Counted from the first letter of the stretch, positions 35,847-45,164 are shown. The stretch: 64,000 bases of DNA from Acinetobacter lwoffii (GCF_019048525.1 NZ_CP077369.1:1116001-1180000); one strand, 5' to 3'. Program-made: numbers and translations. Notes: generated by a model not told the origin, from the sequence alone.

Positions 35847-36176
35847 TTACTTGAAGTGCAAGTGTTTGACCTCGCGGCGTAACTCCTGCACCTCATCAAT
35901 GAGGTCGAGCATCATAGCAACGGCGCTAAATGAGGCATCAAAATCACGTTGCAGGCGATAGGCGCGTTGTGCACGCGAGATATCTTCGCCGAGGAAAGTG
36001 CTGGTCGGGGTTGTGGAACGATTGGGTAAAATTCCATGTTCAATTAACTGCATGACCCATTCGGGGCTTTGTCCACATGCTTCTGCAAAGTGGATCAAGT
36101 CAAATGAACGATCGTCCATAATTTCTGAGGGGGTATAACCGTGGGAAAAACTTTCTTGGTACTGAATCGTAGTCAT
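35847..36176 (-). CDS. cbpM: Chaperone modulator CbpM-like protein
   Basis: This 109-residue protein matches the MerR-like CbpM fold: a helical N-terminus (FDLIHFAEACGQSPEWVMQLIEHGILPN) and a C-terminal YRLQRDFDASFSAVAMMLDLIDEVQELRREVKHL. CbpM binds the J-domain protein CbpA and inhibits its DNA-binding and co-chaperone activity. AAGGAG is placed ideally ahead of the ATG. In other bacteria the gene lies directly after cbpA, but here the upstream gene is not a J-domain protein, so the partner is missing locally. Confidence 0.85.
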   Translation of the reverse strand: MTTIQYQESFSHGYTPSEIMDDRSFDLIHFAEACGQSPEWVMQLIEHGILPNRSTTPTSTFLGEDISRAQRAYRLQRDFDASFSAVAMMLDLIDEVQELRREVKHLHFK

Positions 36177-36187
36177 GGGTTTACTCC

Positions 36188-36520
36188 TTAAACAGCCAAG
36201 TGTGCAAAATCCGGAGAGTGGGAAGGTGCTAAAATAGAACGCTTTCCAACCCTTGGACCTGCAGACTCAGAGTGATGGCTCAAATGATCATGAGTGAAGA
36301 GTCGGGATGTGCTGGTAGTTGATGAATCAGTCGGTCTGACCGGATCTTTATCAGCAGCATGCGAGGCAAAGAAGGTTAAAGCTGAAGTGGTTTTTATAAT
36401 TTTATGTGTTATCGACAAAGCGTATTCAATCACTTTCCTGTGTTGAATAGAGGGTGCCATATCAGGGCTGCAAAGCAGACCAAAGGGCAAAATTGAACGA
36501 GGCTGAAGATTGATCATCAT
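36188..36520 (-). CDS. Hypothetical frame upstream of cbpM
   Basis: A 110-codon frame ends 11 bases before cbpM, and its TAA overlaps the AAGGAG ribosome-binding site of cbpM. It is rich in S, H, T and P (TDSSTTSTSRLFTHDHLSHHSES), with a weakly hydrophobic centre, no clear signal peptide and no recognised domain; it has none of the J-domain HPD motif. The stop overlapping the ribosome-binding site suggests a real, coupled gene; the odd composition suggests chance. I give it low confidence. Confidence 0.35.
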   Translation of the reverse strand: MMINLQPRSILPFGLLCSPDMAPSIQHRKVIEYALSITHKIIKTTSALTFFASHAADKDPVRPTDSSTTSTSRLFTHDHLSHHSESAGPRVGKRSILAPSHSPDFAHLAV

Positions 36521-36621
36521 AAATGGATAAAAAATAACCGTCTTCGATCCATTATTATGACTTTACTTGCCCCAAAACAGTTTTTATTTGTACCTTATTG
36601 TTTCAAATCATGACAAAGAAA

Positions 36622-36644
36622 AAAGCCCCTGATATAGGGGCTTT
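36622..36644 (-). terminator. Terminator of the DUF2147 gene
   Basis: AAAGCCCC and GGGGCTTT pair around TGATATA, 17 bases beyond the stop of the reverse-strand gene. Confidence 0.85.
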
Positions 36645-36660
36645 GAAAATCTTTCTGAAA

Positions 36661-37122
36661 TTAATATTTTACCCAGGTTACACTGCGGCCAATTACCGAT
36701 ACCCCCACATAACCACGCAAGGTCAGACGTTTACCATTAGCACTTAAGCGTGCTTTACCTTTGTAAACTTTGCCACTGATCGGATCAAGCACTTTGCCAT
36801 CATGGTATTCACGTGGCTTTTTCGGATCTGCCTTAAAATCCCAGATAAACGGCAGGCCTAGAAAAGGCTTGTTCTTAAGCTGACCTGGACATTTATGACA
36901 AATTCCCATTTTTTCTGCGCCAGGCAAGCTGCGTGTTTCGACAATCACTCCTTCATAACTGCCATCTGCTTTCTTGCGAATTTCCACATCCGCACGAGAA
37001 TAACCAGACTGATCATCGATGGTTTTCCATTTACCCAATAACGGATCTTCATAGGCAAAGGCCAGGCTAGAGACTGCGGCCAAACTTATCCCCATTAGTA
37101 GAGTATTCAATAATTTTCTCAT
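36661..37122 (-). CDS. Secreted DUF2147-domain protein
   Basis: This 153-residue protein starts with a signal peptide (MRKLLNTLLMGISLAAVSSLAFA) and continues with DPLLGKWKTIDDQSGYSRADVEIRKKADGSYEGVIVE, the DUF2147 pattern, ending in ANGKRLTLRGYVGVSVIGRSVTWVKY. Two cysteines lie in MGICHKCPGQ (CxxC spacing), uncommon in exported proteins of this size. The family is predicted to be periplasmic with a beta-rich fold; no function is established. It is a single-gene unit. Confidence 0.85.
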   Translation of the reverse strand: MRKLLNTLLMGISLAAVSSLAFAYEDPLLGKWKTIDDQSGYSRADVEIRKKADGSYEGVIVETRSLPGAEKMGICHKCPGQLKNKPFLGLPFIWDFKADPKKPREYHDGKVLDPISGKVYKGKARLSANGKRLTLRGYVGVSVIGRSVTWVKY

Positions 37123-37400
37123 AACATACCTGTTAAATTGATGATGTATTCATTTTAGAATTATTGCTCTAATTTATTTTAAAAGCATAATTAAATCAAG
37201 AGCATGAACTGTGCGGTCTTTCTCATAATTTTTTGAAAATGATGAATATTCAGGTTTTGTTAGTGTGAATAATCTTATAATTTAAAAGGGATTCTTAGAT
37301 TGGATTTACAGGAGAGTTTGATTCAGGAGGTAGACAGGTTTTCTACTGTAGGGGAGAATACGCTTTGTTGAGCTCAGTCACCTAGATTTTAAAACATAAA
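37123..37400. other. Intergenic region with a possible short remnant frame
   Basis: The gap to hslO is 323 bases on this side of the terminator. A TATAAT sequence sits at about 37275 and a 23-codon frame from TTG at 37300 to TGA at 37371 (LDLQESLIQEVDRF then STVGENTLC) has a GGGA ahead. It reads like the truncated N-terminus of a helical protein, but it is too short to call a gene. Confidence 0.3.
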
Positions 37401-37424
37401 AAAAGCATTCCTGGGAATGCTTTT
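37401..37424 (-). terminator. Terminator of hslO
   Basis: AAAAGCATTCC and GGAATGCTTTT pair perfectly around two bases, 21 bases beyond the hslO stop on the reverse strand. Confidence 0.88.
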
Positions 37425-37445
37425 AAACTTAAGGATTCGAACTGC

Positions 37446-38321
37446 TTAGCTCAGGTGTTTACCAAATAGGCCCAAGGCTTCTTCAGCAGTAAAAGTATAT
37501 TGGCTATTACAGAACTGACAGTCCATCTCGATCGGATTCTGGAATTCCAGCGTTTCACGGATCGACTCTATTCCGATTTGCTGTAAAGCGACTGCACAAC
37601 GCTCTTTAGAGCAGGTACAACCAAACTTCAACACTTCCGTATCTGGCAGACGCACTTCTTCTTCGTTATATAAACGGTACAGAATATCAGTGGCTTGCAA
37701 ACCGACTAACTCTTCAGTTTTTAGAGTCTCTGTGAGCATGGTCAGACGTGGCCATAGATCTTCATCTACCCGGCGTTGTTCTTCTTCACTATTACGTGGT
37801 AATAACTGAATCAGTAAACCACCTGCACGCTGATGGTCACTTGCCAGTACAATACGCGTCGGAATCTGTGCAGACAGGTCATAATACTGCATCAGACAGC
37901 CCGCCAGATTTTCTTTATCAAGGGGTACAATCCCCTGATAACGCTCACCAAATTCTGGTTCGATATTGATAAACAGCACTGGAGAAACCAGTGACTTTAA
38001 GATGGTGCTGCTATCTTCACCCACCAGAAAGTGCGGATCTTCTTCATAGTCCGCCAAAGCGCGAACTTCACCCAAGTGGTTGCATTCAGCCATTGCCCAT
38101 TTAAATGTGCCTGATGCCTGAATTTGCAGGCTGATACGCCCTTTAATCTTCAAGGTGCTGGCAAGCAGTGCAGTCGCAGTGAGCATTTCACCCAACAGAA
38201 TCTTGACCGCAGGTGCATAGTCACGTTGCGCTAAAATGGTTTGTAAAGCTTCTTCAAGATGCACCACTTCACCACGAACAGGGCTATCTTCAATAAAAAA
38301 GCGTTGGCGTAAATCAGACAT
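37446..38321 (-). CDS. hslO: Redox-regulated chaperone Hsp33
   Basis: This 291-residue protein is the Hsp33 holdase that becomes active when oxidised. The C-terminal zinc site has CTCSKERC followed after 27-32 residues by CQFC, matching the C-x-C...C-x-x-C family pattern. The N-terminal half matches the Hsp33 core (RGEVVHLEEALQTIL, LMQYYDLSAQIPTRIVLAS). It is cytosolic. The ATG at 38321 with GGAGAATTTT ahead is preferred over a start four codons earlier. It forms a single-gene unit with its own terminator. Confidence 0.95.
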   Translation of the reverse strand: MSDLRQRFFIEDSPVRGEVVHLEEALQTILAQRDYAPAVKILLGEMLTATALLASTLKIKGRISLQIQASGTFKWAMAECNHLGEVRALADYEEDPHFLVGEDSSTILKSLVSPVLFINIEPEFGERYQGIVPLDKENLAGCLMQYYDLSAQIPTRIVLASDHQRAGGLLIQLLPRNSEEEQRRVDEDLWPRLTMLTETLKTEELVGLQATDILYRLYNEEEVRLPDTEVLKFGCTCSKERCAVALQQIGIESIRETLEFQNPIEMDCQFCNSQYTFTAEEALGLFGKHLS

Positions 38322-38371
38322 AAAATTCTCCATAACCCTGCTTTAATGGTGTCATTATTGTAAAACACAAG

Positions 38372-40225
38372 TTATGACAGATCATCTCTTAACGCATCAA
38401 TTCCTGCGCCGTTTGTATCCTGTTGCGGCTGTGTATCTGTTTTTTGAACTTTGTTGCGTTGATCCTGGGTAAACAGATGCTCCAGTTCAGCCAAACTGCT
38501 GCGCTGATTTTCATAATTTGGATGTTCATCCGGATCCAGATGATATTGACTATTGAGCAACTTTTCATCCTGTTCACGGAAGTTTTGAATCTGTTGCAGG
38601 CTTTCTTCCGGGTCAGGATTGAGCTGGGTTAATAAGGCTTGACTGAGTTCCAAGGCGGAAAGATAAGTTTCACGCCAGATATGTTTCACGCCCAAATCCT
38701 GCAATAAATGCACATGATGTCGATCACGGGCGCGGACCCATAAACAGGTTTCAGGATAATTCAGCCGCAGATGCCGCACGATCAGCATTGAGTCTTCAAT
38801 ATCGTCAATCGCCACAATCACCTGTTGTGCTGTGGCAATACCGGTCTGTATCAAGGCTTCGGGTTCTGTTGCATCCGCCTGATAGAAAGGGATATCGTAC
38901 TGCGCCAGAAGTTCAGTGGCTGGCACATTGCTGTCCATGACACTAAAGGCATGTTGCTGCTGCAGTAAAATCCGGGCGATAATTTGCCCGAAGCGGCCAA
39001 AGCCAATCAGCAGAATCGGTGTACTGGTTTGAGGATTGAGATCAGTTTCGAAGGTCGCTGCCAGATGATTGTGACGATCCAGATGCGGTAGGATCTGACT
39101 GTGCAATAACCAATAAAATGCTGGCGTCAGCAGCAAGGAAAAACTCACCATCCACAGCAAGGGAGAGAGTAGATCGGCCGTAATAATCTGGTCGGATACC
39201 GCAATCACCAGTGCGAGTAAGGCAAATTCGCCACCTTGTGCCAGACTGGCTGCTAGCCAGGTACTATTGCGCCAGCTATTTTGATGATAACGCGCCAATG
39301 CTAGACTGATTGCAAACTTGACCAAGATTAAAGTGAGGGTGCCGCCGAGAATGATCCAGGGGAAATTGCGTAGATCAGGTAAGTGCAGTGACATGCCCAG
39401 ACTGATGAATGCCAGGCCCATCAACAAGCCCTGAAAAGGCCGAATCGTGCTTTCTACTGCAGGCCGGAAATCTGAATCTGCCAGTAAAATTCCGGCAAAT
39501 AAAGCACCGAGAAATAGATTCAGTCCGAGGGTGTTCATCAACACCAACAGTGCCAAGGTTACCGCAATCGCTACAATCGCATGCAGTTCGTGACTGCCAC
39601 TTTGAGCAATCCAGCGATACAACGGTTGCATCAGGTAACGATTACACAGGAACAGACCGCTCAACGTTGCGATGAGGGCAGCAAAGTAGGCCACGCCATG
39701 TTCGGTCGAGCGAATTCCGGCAAATAATGGAATGGCTGCAATCACCAGAATGGCCAATAGGGCATGAATCAGCAGGATCGAATAGGTCTGCTGACCATAG
39801 CTGGTGGCGAACTGTTCCTGATGATTGAGATGTTGGACCACTAAAGTCATGGCGGACAAACTGCCGGCGAGTCCAATCACAATGCTGGCGAGTAGACTTT
39901 GCTGAAGGAAAACCCAGGCCATAAGCGTAAAAATCAGGGCGCTGATTAGTACCTGTAAAGCAGCCATCATCCAGAGGGATGGGCTGATCTGGAGGATACG
40001 TTGTGGTTTGAGTTGCAGGCCGATCCAGAACATGAGCGCCATCAGGCTGACTTGCATGAAGCTGTTTAAAACTTCGGGTGCCTGAATCAGATGCAAAAGG
40101 CTTGGACTTAAGATGATCCCTGTTAACAGATAGCCCAACACACTTGGCAACCTGAGCCTTTTACTCAGTGGCACCATCAACAGTGCAATGACCAGAACCA
40201 GTGTTATTTGTAACAGTATCGACAT
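38372..40225 (-). CDS. CPA2-family cation/proton antiporter, KefB/KefC-like
   Basis: This 617-residue membrane protein has about 12 hydrophobic segments in its N-terminal 375 residues, followed by a soluble TrkA-N/RCK domain with the Rossmann start ILLIGFGRFGQIIARILL at about residues 400-420. The membrane part matches the Na+/H+ exchanger family (GYLLTGIILSPS and FWIGLQLKPQRI). The layout is that of KefB/KefC, potassium efflux proteins gated by nucleotide or glutathione adducts, but the ancillary KefF or KefG partner is not nearby. It lies 76 bases downstream of the priA stop on the same strand. The exact substrate is unproven. Confidence 0.88.
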   Translation of the reverse strand: MSILLQITLVLVIALLMVPLSKRLRLPSVLGYLLTGIILSPSLLHLIQAPEVLNSFMQVSLMALMFWIGLQLKPQRILQISPSLWMMAALQVLISALIFTLMAWVFLQQSLLASIVIGLAGSLSAMTLVVQHLNHQEQFATSYGQQTYSILLIHALLAILVIAAIPLFAGIRSTEHGVAYFAALIATLSGLFLCNRYLMQPLYRWIAQSGSHELHAIVAIAVTLALLVLMNTLGLNLFLGALFAGILLADSDFRPAVESTIRPFQGLLMGLAFISLGMSLHLPDLRNFPWIILGGTLTLILVKFAISLALARYHQNSWRNSTWLAASLAQGGEFALLALVIAVSDQIITADLLSPLLWMVSFSLLLTPAFYWLLHSQILPHLDRHNHLAATFETDLNPQTSTPILLIGFGRFGQIIARILLQQQHAFSVMDSNVPATELLAQYDIPFYQADATEPEALIQTGIATAQQVIVAIDDIEDSMLIVRHLRLNYPETCLWVRARDRHHVHLLQDLGVKHIWRETYLSALELSQALLTQLNPDPEESLQQIQNFREQDEKLLNSQYHLDPDEHPNYENQRSSLAELEHLFTQDQRNKVQKTDTQPQQDTNGAGIDALRDDLS

Positions 40226-40300
40226 TTTCCTGCCCTAAATTTATTCTTGATCCAGACTGGGAGTCTTGTATTCCAGACCGATCCTCAGGCGCAATATCTT

Positions 40301-42523
40301 TTAGCTCAGTTCCTGAGGGTCGATGTCCAGCGTGAGCTTCATGCTGGAAGGTTTGTCCTGCAGCATATTTTGCCACCAGCTGCGCACATAGTAATGCAGA
40401 CGTGGACGATCCGCTGACAATAGCACCATATGTGACTGATAGCGTCCCGCCTTACGTTCCATTGGCGCAGGAATCGGTCCCCAGATGTCTAGCGCCAGAT
40501 CAGGATATTGCCTGAGGAGAGCTGCATGTTTCTGTAAGAATTCGGTATTTTGTGCTTGATCTTTGGATTCACAACGAATCAGGATGGCATAACGGTAGGG
40601 CGGCATTCTGGCTATCTGCCGTTCTTTTAAAGTCTGCTGGGCAAACACGCGATAATTTTCATTGACCAGGGTATTCAGCAGGGCATGATCAGGCCTGAGC
40701 GTTTGTAGATAGACATCACCCTTATGTTCACCGCGGCCTGCCCGGCCAGCCACCTGCACGATCAGTTGCGCAGTCCGCTCAGTAGCACGGAAATCCACAC
40801 TGAGCAGACCGGAATCGATATCCAGAATCGCCACCAGAGTGACATAAGGAAAATGGTGTCCCTTGGCCAGCATCTGGGTGCCGAGCAAAATGGCAGGTTC
40901 GCTTTTCTGAATCTTGTCATAAATTTTTTGCCAGCTGCCGACCCGACTGGTGGAATCGCGATCGACCCGAATCACCTCAAAATCCGGAAAGAGTTCATTC
41001 AGATGTTCTTCGACTTTGCCGGTGCCCATACCCAGTGTAACCAGTTCCTGATGCTGACATTGCGGGCAGTGTTCCGGCATGCGGTGAATAGTACCGCAGT
41101 GATGGCAATGCAGATGCTGATAAGGCTGGCGGTGTACAGTGAAGTTGGCATCACAGTGCGGACATTGCGCCTGCCAGCCACAGCTGCCACAAAGCAAGAC
41201 GGGGGCATAGCCACGGCGGTTTAAAAAAATCAGTACCTGTTCTTTTTTCTCCAGACGCTTTTTGATGTCCTGAATCAATTGCAGGCTAATTCCATGCTTT
41301 TTTTGCGCAACTTTTAAATCCAGAATATGGATTTTGGGCATCAAGGCCGTGCCGGCACGTTGATTCAGCTCCAGCACCTGCATCTTGCCATGTTCAACCA
41401 GTGCATAACTGTCAATGCTTGGCGTCGCTGACCCCAGCAGCACTGGACATTGCTGTAAATGGCCGCGGTACAGGGCGACATCACGGGCATGATAGCGGAA
41501 GCCTTCCTGCTGTTTAAAGGACAGGTCATGTTCTTCATCCAGAATGATCAGGCCCAGATTCGGCATTGGCGTATAAATGGCGGAACGTGTACCAAGCACA
41601 ATTGAGGCTTTGCCAGTTTCTGCCGACTGCCAGGCCTGTAGCCGTTTGGAATCATTCAAACCGGAGTGCAGCAACGCAATATGGCAATGAAAACGGGACT
41701 GAAAACGGCTGATGGTTTGCGGCGTCAGGCCGATTTCCGGCACCAGCACCAGCACCTGTTTGCCCTGTTTTAGTACCTGTTCCATGATCTGCAAATACAC
41801 TTCAGTTTTACCGCTACCGGTCAGACCATCCAGTAAAAAAGCTTGATATTGATTGCTATATTTTAATACCTGTTCGACTGCATGTTTTTGTTCAGGATTG
41901 GCGGTCAGCGGCATCTGTGCCAATTGCACTGGCTGTGGACTGAAATCTTGTGGCTCCAGTACACAGGCGCAAATCTCTTTTTTCTCCAGTGCTTTTAAGG
42001 TCGCGGTTTCAATCCCGGCCATATTCAGCACATTTTCAGTAGTCCCGACCGGATGCAGTTTTAAAATCCGGTAGGCTTCCTGCTGCTTGTCCGAACGGCG
42101 TACTTTGGCCTCGGCATCAGGGTCCAGTAATTTCCAGGTACGGGCCAGCAGGTTATAAGGCTTGCCCTGACGCAGCAGGGTCGGCAGGGCACTGTGGACG
42201 ACTTCACCGATCGGGAACTGATAATACTGCGCTGACCATGTCAACAAACTTAAAACTTTGCTATCTATAATGGCACGTTCATCAAGTAGTTCGGTCACTG
42301 CCTTAAGTTTAAAGCGCGGATCGAGAGGAGTGTCTGCGGACAGTTTTTCGATAATCACCCCGACCAGATTCTGACGTCCAAATGACACCATTACACGTGC
42401 GCCAATCTGCGCCTGTTTAAATTGTTCTGCACTCATCGTGTAATCAAAACAATCAAATACATGCACAGGTACAGCAACGCGTACGCGATAAATTGGACTT
42501 AAATCGGTGTGGGAATTTTGCAT
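40301..42523 (-). CDS. priA: Primosomal helicase N' (PriA)
   Basis: This 740-residue protein restarts stalled replication forks. The N-terminal DNA-binding part reads VRVAVPVHVFDCFDYTMSAEQFKQAQIGARVMVSFGRQN; Walker A is LDGLTGSGKTEVYLQIM, the DEAH motif is LIILDEEHDLSFKQQEGFRY, and motif VI is RTAQLIVQVAGRAGRGE. Between them lies the zinc-binding region, with CGSCGWQAQCPHC and HCHHCGTIHRMPEHCPQC, matching the eight cysteines of PriA. The start is at the ATG of MQNSHTD. It is transcribed divergently from gspF. Confidence 0.95.
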   Translation of the reverse strand: MQNSHTDLSPIYRVRVAVPVHVFDCFDYTMSAEQFKQAQIGARVMVSFGRQNLVGVIIEKLSADTPLDPRFKLKAVTELLDERAIIDSKVLSLLTWSAQYYQFPIGEVVHSALPTLLRQGKPYNLLARTWKLLDPDAEAKVRRSDKQQEAYRILKLHPVGTTENVLNMAGIETATLKALEKKEICACVLEPQDFSPQPVQLAQMPLTANPEQKHAVEQVLKYSNQYQAFLLDGLTGSGKTEVYLQIMEQVLKQGKQVLVLVPEIGLTPQTISRFQSRFHCHIALLHSGLNDSKRLQAWQSAETGKASIVLGTRSAIYTPMPNLGLIILDEEHDLSFKQQEGFRYHARDVALYRGHLQQCPVLLGSATPSIDSYALVEHGKMQVLELNQRAGTALMPKIHILDLKVAQKKHGISLQLIQDIKKRLEKKEQVLIFLNRRGYAPVLLCGSCGWQAQCPHCDANFTVHRQPYQHLHCHHCGTIHRMPEHCPQCQHQELVTLGMGTGKVEEHLNELFPDFEVIRVDRDSTSRVGSWQKIYDKIQKSEPAILLGTQMLAKGHHFPYVTLVAILDIDSGLLSVDFRATERTAQLIVQVAGRAGRGEHKGDVYLQTLRPDHALLNTLVNENYRVFAQQTLKERQIARMPPYRYAILIRCESKDQAQNTEFLQKHAALLRQYPDLALDIWGPIPAPMERKAGRYQSHMVLLSADRPRLHYYVRSWWQNMLQDKPSSMKLTLDIDPQELS

Positions 42524-42673
42524 ATCTTGGGGTGGAGATCCTGAAGAAATTTCGTCGTGCTTAAAGTTCGATTATGTTAGAGTGAGTAGATAATTTATAT
42601 CAAAGAATATGAATGATTTCGGTGGTCTGACGCAACAGCGTTGAGCAAAATTTTGGAAAATTAGAGCATTACA

Positions 42674-43879
42674 ATGCCTGCATATCAGTTTATTGCGCTT
42701 GATGCTTCAGGAAAGCAGCAAAAAGGCGTGCTGGAGGGGGATTCTGCACGTCAGATCCGGCAACAATTACGGGATAAAGCACTTATTCCTGTCTCTGTTG
42801 ATCCTGTTGAAAAAAAAGACCAACAGCATCGTCGAAAATGGTTTGAAAAAAGCATCACCGCCTACGATCTGGCTCTGATGACCCGGCAGTTATCCGTGCT
42901 GGTCGCTGCTGCAATTCCGCTAGAAGAAGCCATCCGCGCCGTCGGCAAGCAAAGTGAAAAAGTCCATGTACAAAACCTGCTGATGTCGGTGCGCTCCAAA
43001 GTGCTGGAAGGGCATAGTCTGGCGCAGGGCTTGCAACAATCCGGACGTTTTCCCGAGCTGTATATTGCCACAATTGCCGCCGGTGAACGTTCCGGGCATT
43101 TAGACTTGATTCTGGACCAACTGGCAGACTATACCGAAAACCGCTTTGCCATGCAGAAAAAAATCCAGGGTGCGATGGTCTATCCTATTATCCTGATGCT
43201 GATGTCCTTTGCGATCGTGATGGGGCTGATGACCTATGTGGTGCCAGATATCGTCAAGACCTTTGACCAGAGTAAAGATGCCTTGCCGTGGATTACCGTG
43301 GCCTTGATGAAAGCCAGTGATTTTATCCGCATTGCCTGGCCATTTATATTGATCGGTGGTGCTTTGGGGATTTTCCTGTTGGTCCGGTTTTTAAGAACCA
43401 CCGCCGGACATTATGCCTTTGACCGTCTGACCTTAAAATTACCTTTATTCGGCAAATTGTCACGCGGGATTAATGCCGCACGTTTTGCTAGTACTTTATC
43501 CATTTTGACTCAGTCTGGCGTGCCGCTGGTCGATGCATTGCGGATTGGTGCCGCAGTCAGTAATAACTGGGTGATCCGTGATGCTGTCAATCTGGCAGCG
43601 GAAAAAGTCACTGAAGGTGGCAACCTGGCAACGCAACTGGAACGCAGTGGTTATTTTCCGCCGATGATGGTACAAATGATCAAAAGTGGTGAAGCATCCG
43701 GTGAACTGGACCGCATGCTGGAACGTGCTTCACAGATGCAGGATCGCGAAGTGACCACCCTCATTTCAACTTTACTGGCTTTGCTGGAACCTTTAATGCT
43801 GGTCCTGATGGCCAGTATTGTTCTGGTCATTGTGATAGCAGTGATGCTGCCAATTGTGAATATGAATAATATGATTTAA
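42674..43879 (+). CDS. gspF: Type II secretion inner-membrane protein GspF
   Basis: This 401-residue protein is the inner-membrane platform subunit of the type II secretion system. It has three hydrophobic segments (about residues 168-190, 218-240 and 372-395), GspF repeats, and the family start MPAYQFIALDASGKQQKGVLEGDSARQIRQQLRDK. It is near identical in design to type IV pilus PilC, but the pairing with gspG and its length favour GspF. The gene precedes gspG by 75 bases. Other gsp genes are absent from the window, so the system is split over several loci. Confidence 0.92.
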   Translation: MPAYQFIALDASGKQQKGVLEGDSARQIRQQLRDKALIPVSVDPVEKKDQQHRRKWFEKSITAYDLALMTRQLSVLVAAAIPLEEAIRAVGKQSEKVHVQNLLMSVRSKVLEGHSLAQGLQQSGRFPELYIATIAAGERSGHLDLILDQLADYTENRFAMQKKIQGAMVYPIILMLMSFAIVMGLMTYVVPDIVKTFDQSKDALPWITVALMKASDFIRIAWPFILIGGALGIFLLVRFLRTTAGHYAFDRLTLKLPLFGKLSRGINAARFASTLSILTQSGVPLVDALRIGAAVSNNWVIRDAVNLAAEKVTEGGNLATQLERSGYFPPMMVQMIKSGEASGELDRMLERASQMQDREVTTLISTLLALLEPLMLVLMASIVLVIVIAVMLPIVNMNNMI

Positions 43880-43954
43880 ACAGTAACTAGTTAGAATTTT
43901 GCTGTGATCAAGATTCAAGTGGTCTGAATAATGCAAATAAGTGAGAGAGATTGA

Positions 43955-44389
43955 ATGAAAAGGAATGAATTAAATAAACAGACAGGCTTTACGTTAATCG
44001 AAGTCATGGTGGTGATTGTTATTCTCGGTGTGCTTGCTGCGCTGATCGTTCCGAACGTGATGGGACGCGGTGAAAAGGCCAAAGTCGATACCACCGTGAT
44101 CAAGTTGCAGAGTATTGCGGGTTCACTGGATCAATACAAGCTGGACAATGGCAAGTATCCAAGTATGCAGGAAGGTGGTCTGGATGCACTGGTGAACCAG
44201 CCAGCGACTGCAAAAAACTGGGTGCCGGGCGGTTATGTTAAAGGCGGTTTTCCAAAAGACAGCTGGGATAATGAACTGCAATATGTGATTCCGGGTACCG
44301 ATGGTCGCAGCTTTGATCTGTATTCATTTGGTGCAGATGGTCAATCGGGTGGTGAAGGAACAGATGCCGATATTTATTATCAGCCTTAA
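43955..44389 (+). CDS. gspG: Type II secretion major pseudopilin GspG
   Basis: This 144-residue prepilin has the type IV leader: KRNELNKQTG then FTLIEVMVVIVILGVLAALIVPNVMG, with cleavage after G11 and F12 as the first mature residue, N-methylated by PilD. The mature domain carries DNGKYPSMQEGGLDALV and GQSGGEGTDADI, the calcium-binding end of the family. GspG builds the periplasmic pseudopilus that pushes substrates through the GspD secretin. It is 75 bases after gspF and has no clear own terminator. Confidence 0.96.
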   Translation: MKRNELNKQTGFTLIEVMVVIVILGVLAALIVPNVMGRGEKAKVDTTVIKLQSIAGSLDQYKLDNGKYPSMQEGGLDALVNQPATAKNWVPGGYVKGGFPKDSWDNELQYVIPGTDGRSFDLYSFGADGQSGGEGTDADIYYQP

Positions 44390-44673
44390 TTGAGAATCAT
44401 TATAAATTCTCGATAGATGGTATATATCACTTCACTTAATAAGCTATTTCAATACGAAGTGAAGTGATAATAACTATTAATTATTAAATGTAATGTAAGT
44501 TAATGATATTTATAATAATGAATTAATAAAAACGATATGCGAGTTATAATAAGAATTATTCCCATATTTATCTATTACAATTCTCGTAAAATATGAATAA
44601 ACATACACTTTCTATTTATTTAAAAAAGCTCATAATGATCTGAATGGCACTTGACTCGCCAACGGAGAAGCAC

Positions 44674-45009
44674 ATGAAAGCATTTATCTTGGGAGATGAA
44701 ATCAATCAATTTCATTGGTCGATGCTGAAATCTGTTCTTCTGGTTTTAAGCATGCTGCCGATCAGTCAGGGAATCGTCCATTTATGGCAGAGCACCGAAG
44801 GCAGCAGCCAGATTGTGGTGGCCTTTTTTGCTATCAGCTTGATGAGCAGTTTATTGGCCCTATGTTTCTGGTCCGCATTAAACGCGAGTGTAGTTCGCAT
44901 TCAAGCCGAACAAGGTTCAGTATTTGAGCAGACACTGGTTCAGATCTATCGTCATGTGCCGATGCTGTCTCTTGCCAGCATGTTATGTTATCTGGCTATA
45001 CAGTTTTAA
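44674..45009 (+). CDS. Small membrane protein, three predicted segments
   Basis: This 111-residue protein has three hydrophobic segments (about 16-37, 46-72 and 89-110). No family was recognised. ATG at 44674 has CGGAGAAG ahead; a longer frame upstream starts at 44644. A terminator follows. Inner-membrane location is inferred. Confidence 0.7.
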   Translation: MKAFILGDEINQFHWSMLKSVLLVLSMLPISQGIVHLWQSTEGSSQIVVAFFAISLMSSLLALCFWSALNASVVRIQAEQGSVFEQTLVQIYRHVPMLSLASMLCYLAIQF

Positions 45010-45022
45010 GTTTTAAAGAAAT

Positions 45023-45052
45023 AAAAAACCGAGGCATTGACCTCGGTTTTTT
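45023..45052 (+). terminator. Terminator of the 44674-45009 gene
   Basis: AAAAAACCGAGG and CCTCGGTTTTTT pair around CATTGA. Confidence 0.9.
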
Positions 45053-45069
45053 ATTGCCTTGAGTGTTCC

Positions 45070-45157
45070 TTCCTTTCGTAAAGGGAGCTTAGGAGGGATT
45101 GATAAAATGCTATATTCAGGAATCCCCCTAAGTCCCCCTTTGTAAAAGGGGGGACTT
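45070..45157. repeat. REP-like element with two small hairpins
   Basis: CTTAGGAGGGATT (45088-45100) and AATCCCCCTAAG (45121-45132) are near-perfect inverted copies. Each is flanked by an internal hairpin: CCTTTCGTAAAGG on the left, and CCCCCTTTGTAAAAGGGGG on the right. This paired layout in a gap between gene ends resembles the dispersed G/C-rich repeats common in Acinetobacter intergenic DNA. Copies elsewhere could not be checked. Confidence 0.55.
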
Positions 45158-45164
45158 GAAGAAA

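Noticed and set aside
45070..45157. CRISPR-like repeat
   Set aside because: Only one inverted pair with internal hairpins is present, without regularly spaced direct repeats or spacers.
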